From assembly GCA_028702015.1 (NCBI GenBank), contig JAQVPO010000025.1:1-9864 (forward strand): DNA of 9,864 nucleotides, in the 5' to 3' direction. The stretch is from Synergistaceae bacterium. GTDB taxonomy: Bacteria; Synergistota; Synergistia; Synergistales; Synergistaceae. Positions 1 to 5,966 of this stretch are shown in pieces. The translations under genes were made by a program, and so were the position numbers. The notes under the pieces were generated by a model that did not search any database, was not told the origin of the DNA, and saw nothing but the letters and a program-made list of their open reading frames with translations. Positions within the stretch are counted from its first letter, which is position 1, and the number at the start of each line of letters is the position of its first letter.

Positions 1-256
1 GCCTGAGCTCATTCCATACTTCTACGACAGCACCGTCAGGAGTGGAAACGATTATTATGTCGGAGGAGGCCGCAAGGTCAGGCTTGACAGCAAAGGCCTC
101 TGATGATGTTATTTCAGCGGCTGAAAGAGCTGACGCCTCGCTCCGGCTTAAGTACCCCGAAATTTTCAGTCCTTTGCTTCTAAAGTATGCTCCCAGGGAT
201 ACGCCTGCTTTTCCTGCTCCGATAAACCCTATGCGCATTCTCTTTTCATCATCCAA
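1..256 (-). CDS. Rossmann-like / DUF2520 protein, N-terminal part (cut by left edge)
   Basis: Reading the minus strand from about 256 to 1 gives an open frame that runs off the window. From an internal Met it begins MRIGFIGAGKAGVSLGAYF, a GxGxxG dinucleotide-binding motif on the first beta strand of a Rossmann fold. A later segment, SSDIIIVSTPDGAVVEVW, resembles the fourth strand of 6-phosphogluconate dehydrogenase or pyrroline-5-carboxylate reductase-like proteins. This order matches the Rossmann-like plus DUF2520 family, whose substrate is generally unknown. I place the start at a TTG (254-256) because GGGAGG lies nine bases upstream of it. The in-frame ATG at 236-238 has no ribosome binding site at a sensible distance but would also leave the fold intact. 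The C-terminal domain is not visible, so the DUF2520 assignment rests on the N-terminal half only. Confidence 0.72.
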   Translation of the reverse strand, partial: MDDEKRMRIGFIGAGKAGVSLGAYFRSKGLKISGYLSRSEASALSAAEITSSEAFAVKPDLAASSDIIIVSTPDGAVVEVWNELR

Positions 257-376
257 CCAGACACTCCTCCCTTCATTTTCAGAAAAAATACTCTGCCAGA
301 TCAATTTAAAAACAATAGCACAGATAACGCCGGAGGGGCAACGTTTATGTTAGAGACAAAATGTAAGCATACATAA

Positions 377-402
377 GGGGCGGATCCATTGGGATCCGCC
401 CC
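377..402 (-). terminator. Hairpin, probable terminator of the YeeE/YedE operon
   Basis: GGGGCGGATCC and GGATCCGCCCC form a perfect 11-bp stem around a 4-base loop. It starts 28 bases past the stop codon of the minus-strand transporter gene that ends at 431. On the minus strand the stem is followed by TTATGTATGC, which is only moderately T-rich, so this is not a textbook intrinsic terminator. The position between two minus-strand genes supports termination. On the plus strand the stem is followed by TGGGTTGTAA, which is worse. Confidence 0.6.
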
Positions 403-430
403 TGGGTTGTAAATATTATATGCCCGATTA

Positions 431-988
431 TCAATCCCGGCGTTTATCAGGCATGAACCAGGCTGCCGCCATGAATATCATTCCCATGACAAGAAGGCCC
501 GAATAGCCTATCTCCGTTACCGAAGGATATTTTTCCGATATTTTGAAAAGAGTGAGCTTTCCAAAATTCATAGCTTTGAAAATACCCATATCGACAAAAC
601 CTTTATACATAAAGGAAAAAACTAGAGCTCCTATTATCCCTCCGACTGCTATCATCAGCGCCTGTTTATACACATTGGTGCCTATTGCGGCAAAAGATGT
701 TCCAGGACAGGACCCCACCATACCGAAGCCGACTCCGAAGATAAGACCTCCGATAATGACACCTAAGTGCATCGTCTTGACACTGAGATGTGATAGGTTA
801 AGGATACCCGCCATATTGAAAACAAAAAGCAGTACATTTGATAACCCTATGGCAAAGAGTATGATCTTAAAAATCGTATAATCCTCCAGCCTCAGCATCT
901 GGCGCATTCTGACAGGGCTTGCCGCATCAGAGAGATAGAGTGCGGCTCCAAAAAATGTTCCTGTTGCAAGACAGATAAAAAGATCCAT
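431..988 (-). CDS. YeeE/YedE-family half transporter (second gene of pair)
   Basis: This is a small, hydrophobic inner-membrane protein of 185 residues with about five predicted membrane segments (roughly 2-20, 38-58, 74-94, 110-128 and 161-179). The segment GVGFGMVGSCPGTSFAAIGT around residues 86-104 is the conserved glycine-rich motif with a cysteine (Cys94) seen in the YeeE/YedE family. Members of that family import thiosulfate, and some (YedE) are linked to selenium metabolism. Full-length members are about 350-400 residues, so this is one half. The other half is encoded just upstream, eight or eleven bases away. AGGAGG overlaps the upstream gene's TAG stop. The first ATG (991) sits only four bases after it and the second (988) seven bases after, so I use the second. 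The substrate cannot be told from sequence. Confidence 0.85.
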   Translation of the reverse strand: MDLFICLATGTFFGAALYLSDAASPVRMRQMLRLEDYTIFKIILFAIGLSNVLLFVFNMAGILNLSHLSVKTMHLGVIIGGLIFGVGFGMVGSCPGTSFAAIGTNVYKQALMIAVGGIIGALVFSFMYKGFVDMGIFKAMNFGKLTLFKISEKYPSVTEIGYSGLLVMGMIFMAAAWFMPDKRRD

Positions 989-999
989 CATGAAACCTC

Positions 1000-1563
1000 C
1001 TATCCCAGCTTTTTCAATGATTTAGCTACCGGGATCGCAACGGCAAACGCACATGCCGCAAAGACAAAACCGCTAACGCTTCCCTGCATGATCCCGCTCA
1101 TCATGTGACCGCTCGTACAGCCGTCTGCAAGTCTGGCACCAAAGACAAATATAAAACCGCCAGCCAGCTCGCGTATGTAGTATTTCTCCACAGCAGACTT
1201 AACTCCCGCCTGCCTGAGCGCCTCCTGCTGGGTCTTCTTCCTCTTATTGGGATCCAGTGTCCACGCGATAAAACCACCGAGAGGTATCGCAAGCAAAAAT
1301 ACCATTGCAAAATTCAGCGGATTCTTTATGCTTTTCGCAAGAGACCCTTCGCTTTTGTCATAATAAGCATTAGTACTGCGGTAACCGCTCTTGCGTGAAC
1401 TATCTTCTGTTATGACTGACGGATCAATAACGCTGTGGATCATCCCGCCTATCATCGAAAACTGCGTTGATACACCTACCGGTTTGATCACGAGAACTGA
1501 AACTGCAAAGACAAGACCAAGAAAAATAGCTTTGAATACCCAGCTGCGTGAATTTCCATTCAT
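1000..1563 (-). CDS. YeeE/YedE-family half transporter (first gene of pair)
   Basis: This encodes a 187-residue membrane protein with hydrophobic segments near residues 9-27, 84-102, 132-147 and 158-180. The motif GARLADGCTSGHMMSG at 142-157 holds the family's hallmark GCTSGH with Cys149, which in characterised thiosulfate transporters lies in the substrate path. A polar stretch at about 46-80 and a basic, Lys/Arg-rich linker at about 105-131 separate the membrane parts. It probably combines with the product of the next gene to make one functional channel-like transporter, because the two carry complementary cysteine motifs (GCTSGH here, GSCPGT there). AAGGAGG lies 12 bases before the ATG, which is a long spacing. 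The gene is first in its operon and faces away from the DUF3089 gene. A palindrome about 70 bases upstream may control it. Confidence 0.85.
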   Translation of the reverse strand: MNGNSRSWVFKAIFLGLVFAVSVLVIKPVGVSTQFSMIGGMIHSVIDPSVITEDSSRKSGYRSTNAYYDKSEGSLAKSIKNPLNFAMVFLLAIPLGGFIAWTLDPNKRKKTQQEALRQAGVKSAVEKYYIRELAGGFIFVFGARLADGCTSGHMMSGIMQGSVSGFVFAACAFAVAIPVAKSLKKLG

Positions 1564-1632
1564 TTCTTTTTCCCGCCTCCTTAAATGATTCAGGTTTATT
1601 TGATTGAATATTACCTCATACTGAGACCAGTG

Positions 1633-1651
1633 TATGTGACCAAATCACATA
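1633..1651. promoter_or_regulatory. Palindromic operator candidate upstream of YeeE/YedE operon
   Basis: TATGTGA-CCAAA-TCACATA is a perfect inverted repeat of 7 bp arms with a 5-base centre. The half site TGTGA looks like a CRP-family half site, but the Crp consensus has a 6-base centre, so a different dimeric regulator is more likely. On the minus strand a weak promoter-like pair, TTGGTC-N17-TATGAG, begins inside this palindrome, so a bound protein could block or activate the transporter operon. The palindrome is seen directly; its role is inferred. Confidence 0.45.
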
Positions 1652-1711
1652 AATGCTGATCTCATATTCTGACATCGTAACTTATATTTAATTTTCTCAT
1701 TATATTTTGTT

Positions 1712-1740
1712 TTGCTAAAATACCGTCTTATTTGTATAAT
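1712..1740 (+). promoter_or_regulatory. Sigma70-like promoter for the DUF3089 gene
   Basis: TTGCTA (1712-1717) and a perfect TATAAT (1735-1740) are separated by exactly 17 bases on the plus strand, in an AT-rich context. The -35 matches TTGACA at four of six positions. The predicted transcript starts near 1747, giving a 5' leader of about 165 bases before the ATG at 1912. No other promoter of similar quality was found between here and the gene. Confidence 0.55.
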
Positions 1741-1911
1741 AATTAAGCATAAAATAGTCTGGGCGGATCTTTTAGAATCAAACTTTCAAAAAACTTCAAA
1801 AACATCTGCTCCATTATTCACCCCAGCTTTAATAAGCCAAAGTATCACAAACAGAAAGTATGATTTTTGATTCTTTTTTATCCAGAAAAATTTCAGTGAG
1901 GAGAGATGCGT

Positions 1912-2928
1912 ATGAACACGCCGCGTTTAATGATTTGTGGCATCGTCATATTAATAAGTCTTTTAATGTTAAAAGAAGGCTGTGCAGGTGAAACTATGGC
2001 TCACACAAAACCAACCTCTCATCGTCCAGATTATTCATCAAAATCATCCTGGGCCAATATTCCGGAAGCCATTGATCATCCCGCAGATGTATTTTATGTT
2101 TTTCCTACTATCTACTCTGAAGAAACACCATTGAATATGGATATTATGAACCGGCCTGATCTTCAGTCTAAGGCAAAAGGATTAATGATCGCTCAGGCTG
2201 GAGTCTACTCATCTTCGGCAAACCTCTTTGCACCTTTCTACAGACAGACCAGCTTTGTAGCACTAAACCCTGATGAAGATATGTATTCAAACAAATATTT
2301 CAGGATAGGAGCAGACGATGTTGCTGACGCTTTTGAATATTATATAAAGAACCTAAATCAGGGCAGACCCTTCATTCTGGCGAGCCACAGTCAAGGGTCT
2401 TTGGTTATGATAGATCTGATACGCAATAAAATGAAGGCCCCGGAGCTTCAGAAAAAGATGATCGCAGCTTATTTGATCGGATATTCTGTAATGCCGGACG
2501 ATTTTCAAAAGTATCCGTGGATGAAACCCGCAAAGGGCGCAAAAGATGCTGGCGTAGTAATTTCCTATAATACCCAGGCCCCGGGCGCGGTGGGATCACC
2601 AGTGCTTAGACCCGGAGCCTTCTGCATCAATCCCCTGAACTGGAAAACTGACGGCACACCAGCCGGACCGGAAATGAATCTGGGAGCAGTCTTCTTTGAC
2701 GATTTTACAGGGACTCTGAAGAAAGAAGTCCGCCACTACACCGGCGCACGCATCAACACAGATACCGGAGCTCTTGAAACAACTCCTCCAGATTACAGGG
2801 AGCTTGATCTGGGACACTTCCCTGATGGGGTGCTGCACAAATTTGACTACGCCTTTTGGTATAGAAATCTCGAAAAGAATGTCGCCCAGAGGGTCAAATC
2901 ATATTTATTAAAGAATAAAAACAAATAA
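1912..2928 (+). CDS. Exported DUF3089-family alpha/beta-hydrolase
   Basis: The 338-residue product has a hydrophobic N-terminus (residues 5-20) with few charges before it, consistent with a signal peptide or membrane anchor. A cysteine at residue 24 lacks a good lipobox (KEGC), so a lipoprotein is not clearly indicated. SHSQG at 158-162 gives the nucleophile elbow with Ser160, a variant of GxSxG. Near the C-terminus, LHKFDYAFWYRNL (308-320) supplies a likely catalytic His309 and matches the typical DUF3089 ending. The family is predicted to be lipase- or esterase-like, but its substrate is unknown. GAGGAG lies two bases before the ATG at 1906 and eight before the ATG at 1912, so I chose 1912. 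It is a single gene, transcribed divergently from the YeeE/YedE pair and convergently with citF. Confidence 0.85.
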   Translation: MNTPRLMICGIVILISLLMLKEGCAGETMAHTKPTSHRPDYSSKSSWANIPEAIDHPADVFYVFPTIYSEETPLNMDIMNRPDLQSKAKGLMIAQAGVYSSSANLFAPFYRQTSFVALNPDEDMYSNKYFRIGADDVADAFEYYIKNLNQGRPFILASHSQGSLVMIDLIRNKMKAPELQKKMIAAYLIGYSVMPDDFQKYPWMKPAKGAKDAGVVISYNTQAPGAVGSPVLRPGAFCINPLNWKTDGTPAGPEMNLGAVFFDDFTGTLKKEVRHYTGARINTDTGALETTPPDYRELDLGHFPDGVLHKFDYAFWYRNLEKNVAQRVKSYLLKNKNK

Positions 2929-3054
2929 GCATTCATCACAGCAACAGCTTATTTCCTCTATCGCATATCCAAAAGAAGTAGGATCACAAAAGATAACAAG
3001 CAATTTGAAAAAATATAAAGAACCTTTCTTTGCAGAACAGTTTAAAATCACAGA

Positions 3055-3095
3055 AGCCGGCCCCTGCCGTATGTTTAATACGTCAGGGAGCGGCT
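3055..3095. terminator. Imperfect hairpin between convergent genes, likely bidirectional terminator
   Basis: Two 18-base arms, AGCCGGCCCCTGCCGTAT and ATACGTCAGGGAGCGGCT, pair with three mismatches around the loop GTTTA. On the plus strand the stem is followed by CCTGGTTTTTG, a T-tract set five bases off. On the minus strand it is followed by TCTGTGATTTTAAA. It lies 126 bases past the DUF3089 stop and 28 bases past the citF stop, between two converging genes, which suits a shared terminator. Confidence 0.6.
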
Positions 3096-3123
3096 CCTGG
3101 TTTTTGAGATCAGACCCTAATCA

Positions 3124-4674
3124 CTATTTCTTTTTCAGCTGGCGGACAACATCTATCACTGTTCCGTCACGCCACTCAACAACACCTATTATACGGTCCT
3201 CGGTTTCTACCGGATCTGTGGGACCGGACATCTTATGTGCCCTTGAAACCAGTTCATCCATCGAAACAACAGGAAGCCCCTTGACTGCTGAGCATGCATC
3301 AAGAAGGTCTTTGCGCTTCGGGTTGATCGTTATGCCGTATTCGGTAACGATCGCATCAACGACCTCACCGGGGGTCGTAACGCTGTAGACTCTGTCCGTA
3401 ACACAAGGGATGCGCCCGCGGAGCAGAGGCTGGGCTATTATCGTAAGTTTAGCGCCGGCAGCCGTATCCTGGTGTCCGCCCGTGCCGTGCAGGAGGGCTC
3501 CGTCAGCTTCGGTGTTGACATTGGCGTTGAAATCAACATCAACTTCCGTAGCTCCAAGGATAACTACATCAAGCATATTGACTGCCGCACCTGAGTTCCA
3601 TGGATTTGCATACCAATCGGCTGATATTTCGATATGCTTCGGGTTTTCACCGATCGAGCGGACTGCCTCGAGATCAAAAGACTGCACGTCCATAAGCCTT
3701 TCGACCAAGCCCTCTTTCAACAGCTCAACAAAATATCCGGTTATGCCTCCAAGGCCGAAGCTTCCCTTGATCCCCTTCTTTATCATGGCTTCCTTCATGA
3801 AAGCAGTAACTGCCAGAGGTATGCCGCCTGCACCTGTCTGGAAGGAGATCCCTTCTTTGAAGTAGGGACTTGCTTCAATAAGCTCTGATGCATACTTCGC
3901 GATAAGAAGGCGAAGAGGATCCCTCGTTACCTTTGTAGTGCCTGAAACTATGCCGGCAGGATCTCCTATGCTCGGGACCTCTACTACTATGTCAACATTG
4001 AGCTGCGACATTGAGATCGGAGCTGCAGGATAGGGCTGGAGGTTATCTGTAATGGCAACAACAAAGTCAGCATACTGTGCATCTGTAAAAGCGTATCCGA
4101 GTGAACCGCATGCGGATTTTCCCTGAGTACCGCAGATATTTCCATATTTATCCGCTGTCGGGGCCGCAATAAAAGCAACATCTATGTGGACATCACCGGC
4201 AGCAACTGCGCGGGGACGGCCGCCGTGGCTCCTGAGTACTACAGGAACCTCCATTCCACCCTCTGAAACAAGCTGTCCGATAGGTCCGTTGACTGAACCC
4301 ATTATTCGTGTTATGACTCCGTTTTTGATATGCTCGATAAGCTTTTTGTGTACTCCGAAGAGAGCTGTCGGGAAAAGCGTAAGGTTTTTAATACCCATTT
4401 CCGCACAGGCATCAATGACCATGTTTACTATATAGTCGCCGTTACGGAGGTGGTGATGGAATGAAACTGTCATACCGCTCTTGAGTCCAGATGCCGCTAT
4501 TGCAGCCTTTATATCGCTTACACGTTTATCGGTGCATGTGCTGTTAACACAGCGTATCTTCCCGCCGGCTCTGTACCCCTCAGGCTTTAAGGCAAATGCA
4601 CCCTGGAAAAGCTTCGTTTTGCCATATCCCTCTATAAAGTCAGGGATCTCCCTGCCAAGTAAGTTCTTCGCCAT
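3124..4674 (-). CDS. citF: Citrate lyase alpha subunit (acyl-ACP transferase), CitF
   Basis: This 516-residue protein matches CitF in length and along its whole sequence. CitF exchanges the acetyl group on the acyl-carrier subunit for citrate, giving citryl-ACP and free acetate. Typical segments are SFHHHLRNGD (71-80), the family's histidine-rich start of the CoA-transferase fold, GAGGIPLAV (281-289), and the C-terminal NANVNTEADG (383-392) and GTGGHQDTAAG (397-407). The gene is last in the citDEF run. Its ATG follows the citE stop by one base (TAGGATG), and GGAGGTG lies inside the end of citE, indicating translational coupling. The same fold serves citramalate lyase, so the substrate could be citramalate. 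It acts in the cytoplasm in a complex with CitD and CitE. Confidence 0.93.
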   Translation of the reverse strand: MAKNLLGREIPDFIEGYGKTKLFQGAFALKPEGYRAGGKIRCVNSTCTDKRVSDIKAAIAASGLKSGMTVSFHHHLRNGDYIVNMVIDACAEMGIKNLTLFPTALFGVHKKLIEHIKNGVITRIMGSVNGPIGQLVSEGGMEVPVVLRSHGGRPRAVAAGDVHIDVAFIAAPTADKYGNICGTQGKSACGSLGYAFTDAQYADFVVAITDNLQPYPAAPISMSQLNVDIVVEVPSIGDPAGIVSGTTKVTRDPLRLLIAKYASELIEASPYFKEGISFQTGAGGIPLAVTAFMKEAMIKKGIKGSFGLGGITGYFVELLKEGLVERLMDVQSFDLEAVRSIGENPKHIEISADWYANPWNSGAAVNMLDVVILGATEVDVDFNANVNTEADGALLHGTGGHQDTAAGAKLTIIAQPLLRGRIPCVTDRVYSVTTPGEVVDAIVTEYGITINPKRKDLLDACSAVKGLPVVSMDELVSRAHKMSGPTDPVETEDRIIGVVEWRDGTVIDVVRQLKKK

Positions 4675-4675
4675 C

Positions 4676-5545
4676 CTATTTCACCTCCGAAAGTCCGGCC
4701 TTAAGGAGCGTATATTCTGCTCTCTTTACGACCGGGATGTCGACCATTCTTCCGTCAACAGAGACTGCGCCCTGACCGCGCTCTGCGGCTTCTTTCGCAG
4801 CAGCGACTATCTTAAGGGCCTTTGCTATTTCCTGCTCTGTGGGGTTGAAGACATTATGTATGATCGGGATCTGGTTCGGATGGATGACGCTCTTTCCTTC
4901 AAATCCAAGCTGTTTAATGAACTCTGTCTCCTTACGCAGACCTGCATCATCGGACACTCTCGGGAATACTGTGTCTATGGGATCGACTCCGGCAGCTCTT
5001 GCCGCAAAGACAAGCATACGGCGGGCCCAGTCAAGCTCAGTTCCCTCGCTTGAACGGCTGGTCTTAAGGTCAGCGGTCAGATCTTCTCCGCCTGGTATTA
5101 TCGCTGCAACGCGCGGGGAAGCTGTCGCGATATCATAAGCGTTCCAGATCCCCTTTGCTGTTTCGAGAAGGCAGAATATCTTGGTCCGTCCGAGGGGTAT
5201 GCCATTTTTTTCTTCTATTGAAGAAAGCTCTTCATCGATGATCTTTACTGTCTTAGCATCATCGACCTTCGGAGCACGGATCCCCTGCAGTGCCGGGAAG
5301 GGAACTACCGCCGCGAGGTCGTCTTTCCAGTATTCCGTATCTACTCCGTTTATACGGACTGTCACTTCACAGCTGCCGAACTCGCCCTGTCTGAGAAAAT
5401 GCTGTACAAGGATCCTGGCTGTGTCTTTTTCAACCATCGCCACCGCATCTTCAAGGTCAAGGATAAGACCGTCAGAGCCAAAGAGGTATCCGCGCGTAAG
5501 CATGTTTGGATTATTTCCGGGAAGGTACAGCATCGTGCGGCGCAT
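4676..5545 (-). CDS. citE: Citrate lyase beta subunit (citryl-ACP lyase), CitE
   Basis: This 289-residue TIM-barrel protein is the normal CitE length. It cleaves citryl-ACP to oxaloacetate and acetyl-ACP using Mg2+. Visible motifs are LPGNNP (8-13), LDLEDAV (29-35), Arg64 in VTVRING, the metal ligand Glu128 in LLETAKG, Asp155 in PGGEDLTADL (151-160), and GKSVIHPNQI (217-226). Its ATG overlaps the citD stop by one base (TAATG), and GGAGGTGG sits in the end of citD. Stand-alone CitE-like proteins act on citramalyl-CoA or malyl-CoA. Being flanked by citD and citF, this one should work on the carrier-bound substrate. That substrate may be citryl or citramalyl, which sequence alone does not settle. 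Confidence 0.92.
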   Translation of the reverse strand: MRRTMLYLPGNNPNMLTRGYLFGSDGLILDLEDAVAMVEKDTARILVQHFLRQGEFGSCEVTVRINGVDTEYWKDDLAAVVPFPALQGIRAPKVDDAKTVKIIDEELSSIEEKNGIPLGRTKIFCLLETAKGIWNAYDIATASPRVAAIIPGGEDLTADLKTSRSSEGTELDWARRMLVFAARAAGVDPIDTVFPRVSDDAGLRKETEFIKQLGFEGKSVIHPNQIPIIHNVFNPTEQEIAKALKIVAAAKEAAERGQGAVSVDGRMVDIPVVKRAEYTLLKAGLSEVK

Positions 5546-5814
5546 TATCTTCCACCTCCAATAAGCCTTTTTACAGCAGCTTCGATCCTCGCACCTAGAA
5601 CAATATCCAAAGCTCCGTTGTCCTGGATGGAAAGTTCAATATCTTTTACACCCATTGAAGCAATCACTTCTGCAGCTTTTTTTTCCATTGCCGTTCTGAA
5701 TCTTGATGCGCTGCTTCCTGCTATCTGAATTTTTACACCGGTGCCAGGGGCTGCTTCAGATACTGTCACAAGACAGTCCATTGACTCCAGTGTTCCAGCC
5801 TGAGCTGTATTCAT
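5545..5814 (-). CDS. citD: Citrate lyase gamma subunit (acyl carrier protein), CitD
   Basis: This is a small carrier protein of 89 residues. It begins MNTAQAGTLESMD, so the AGTLES motif places the modified serine at Ser11. This is the site that carries the phosphoribosyl-dephospho-CoA arm in Klebsiella CitD (Ser14 there). The downstream segments GVKDIELSIQDNGALD (about 58-73) and ARIEAAVKR also fit the family. I start at the ATG ending at 5812 because GGGAGGT lies seven bases upstream. A longer open frame reaching 5868 would begin inside a strong hairpin and add residues unlike any CitD. The genes for loading the arm (citC, citX, citG) are not in the window. It is first of the three tightly coupled cit genes. 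Confidence 0.92.
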   Translation of the reverse strand: MNTAQAGTLESMDCLVTVSEAAPGTGVKIQIAGSSASRFRTAMEKKAAEVIASMGVKDIELSIQDNGALDIVLGARIEAAVKRLIGGGR

Positions 5815-5844
5815 GGTATTTACCTCCCTGTTCATCTCATGGAG

Positions 5845-5894
5845 AAACGGCCTGCCTGCCCGTCTCAACCGAGAGCTGGGAAGGCAGGCCGTTT
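5845..5894 (-). promoter_or_regulatory. Strong hairpin in the citD leader
   Basis: AAACGGCCTGCC (5845-5856) and GGCAGGCCGTTT (5883-5894) form a perfect 12-bp stem. The 26 bases between them can fold again (CCC with GGG, then TCTC-AACC-GAGA). It lies in the 152-base gap between the dehydrogenase gene and citD, about 30 bases before the citD ATG. On the minus strand no T-tract follows, so it is not a normal terminator for the operon. On the plus strand ATTTGTTTAGTTTTTT follows, so it could stop antisense transcription. An mRNA processing or stability element between the two halves of the operon is the other reading. Two smaller hairpins, at 5911-5923 (GATCT-TTC-AGATC) and 5928-5940 (GTTTC-GCT-GAAAC), lie in the same gap. 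Confidence 0.55.
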
Positions 5895-5966
5895 ATTTGT
5901 TTAGTTTTTTGATCTTTCAGATCCGCCGTTTCGCTGAAACCGCCGACCTGTTCCTTGTCTTATGAC

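Larger units (their letters stand above)
1564..1911. other. AT-rich divergent intergenic region
   Basis: This stretch of about 350 bases separates the minus-strand transporter operon from the plus-strand DUF3089 gene and has no convincing gene. It is clearly more AT-rich than the flanking coding DNA. It holds a perfect 7-5-7 palindrome (1633-1651) and a plus-strand promoter-like pair (1712-1740). A 9-bp inverted repeat, AGAATCAAA at 1774-1782 with TTTGATTCT at 1866-1874, could fold the long leader of the DUF3089 mRNA just ahead of its ribosome binding site. The two arms are 83 bases apart, so that pairing is only a possibility. A minus-strand TATAAT at 1699-1704 has no matching -35. Confidence 0.6.

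Noticed and set aside
42..353. Plus-strand open frame of 103 codons near the left edge
   Set aside because: Most of it is antisense to the DUF2520 N-terminal coding sequence, which has a real Rossmann motif, and it resembles no family.
1633..1651. Crp binding site
   Set aside because: The TGTGA and TCACA half sites are there, but the centre is 5 bases instead of the 6 of the Crp consensus, so I call it only a palindromic operator candidate.
4481..5053. Plus-strand open frame of 190 codons across the citE/citF junction
   Set aside because: It is antisense to two well-supported cit genes and shows no domain or ribosome binding site.
5815..5868. N-terminal extension of CitD starting at 5868
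   Set aside because: The extension starts inside a strong hairpin and gives residues unlike any CitD, while the inner ATG has a good ribosome binding site and the expected AGTLES motif right after it.
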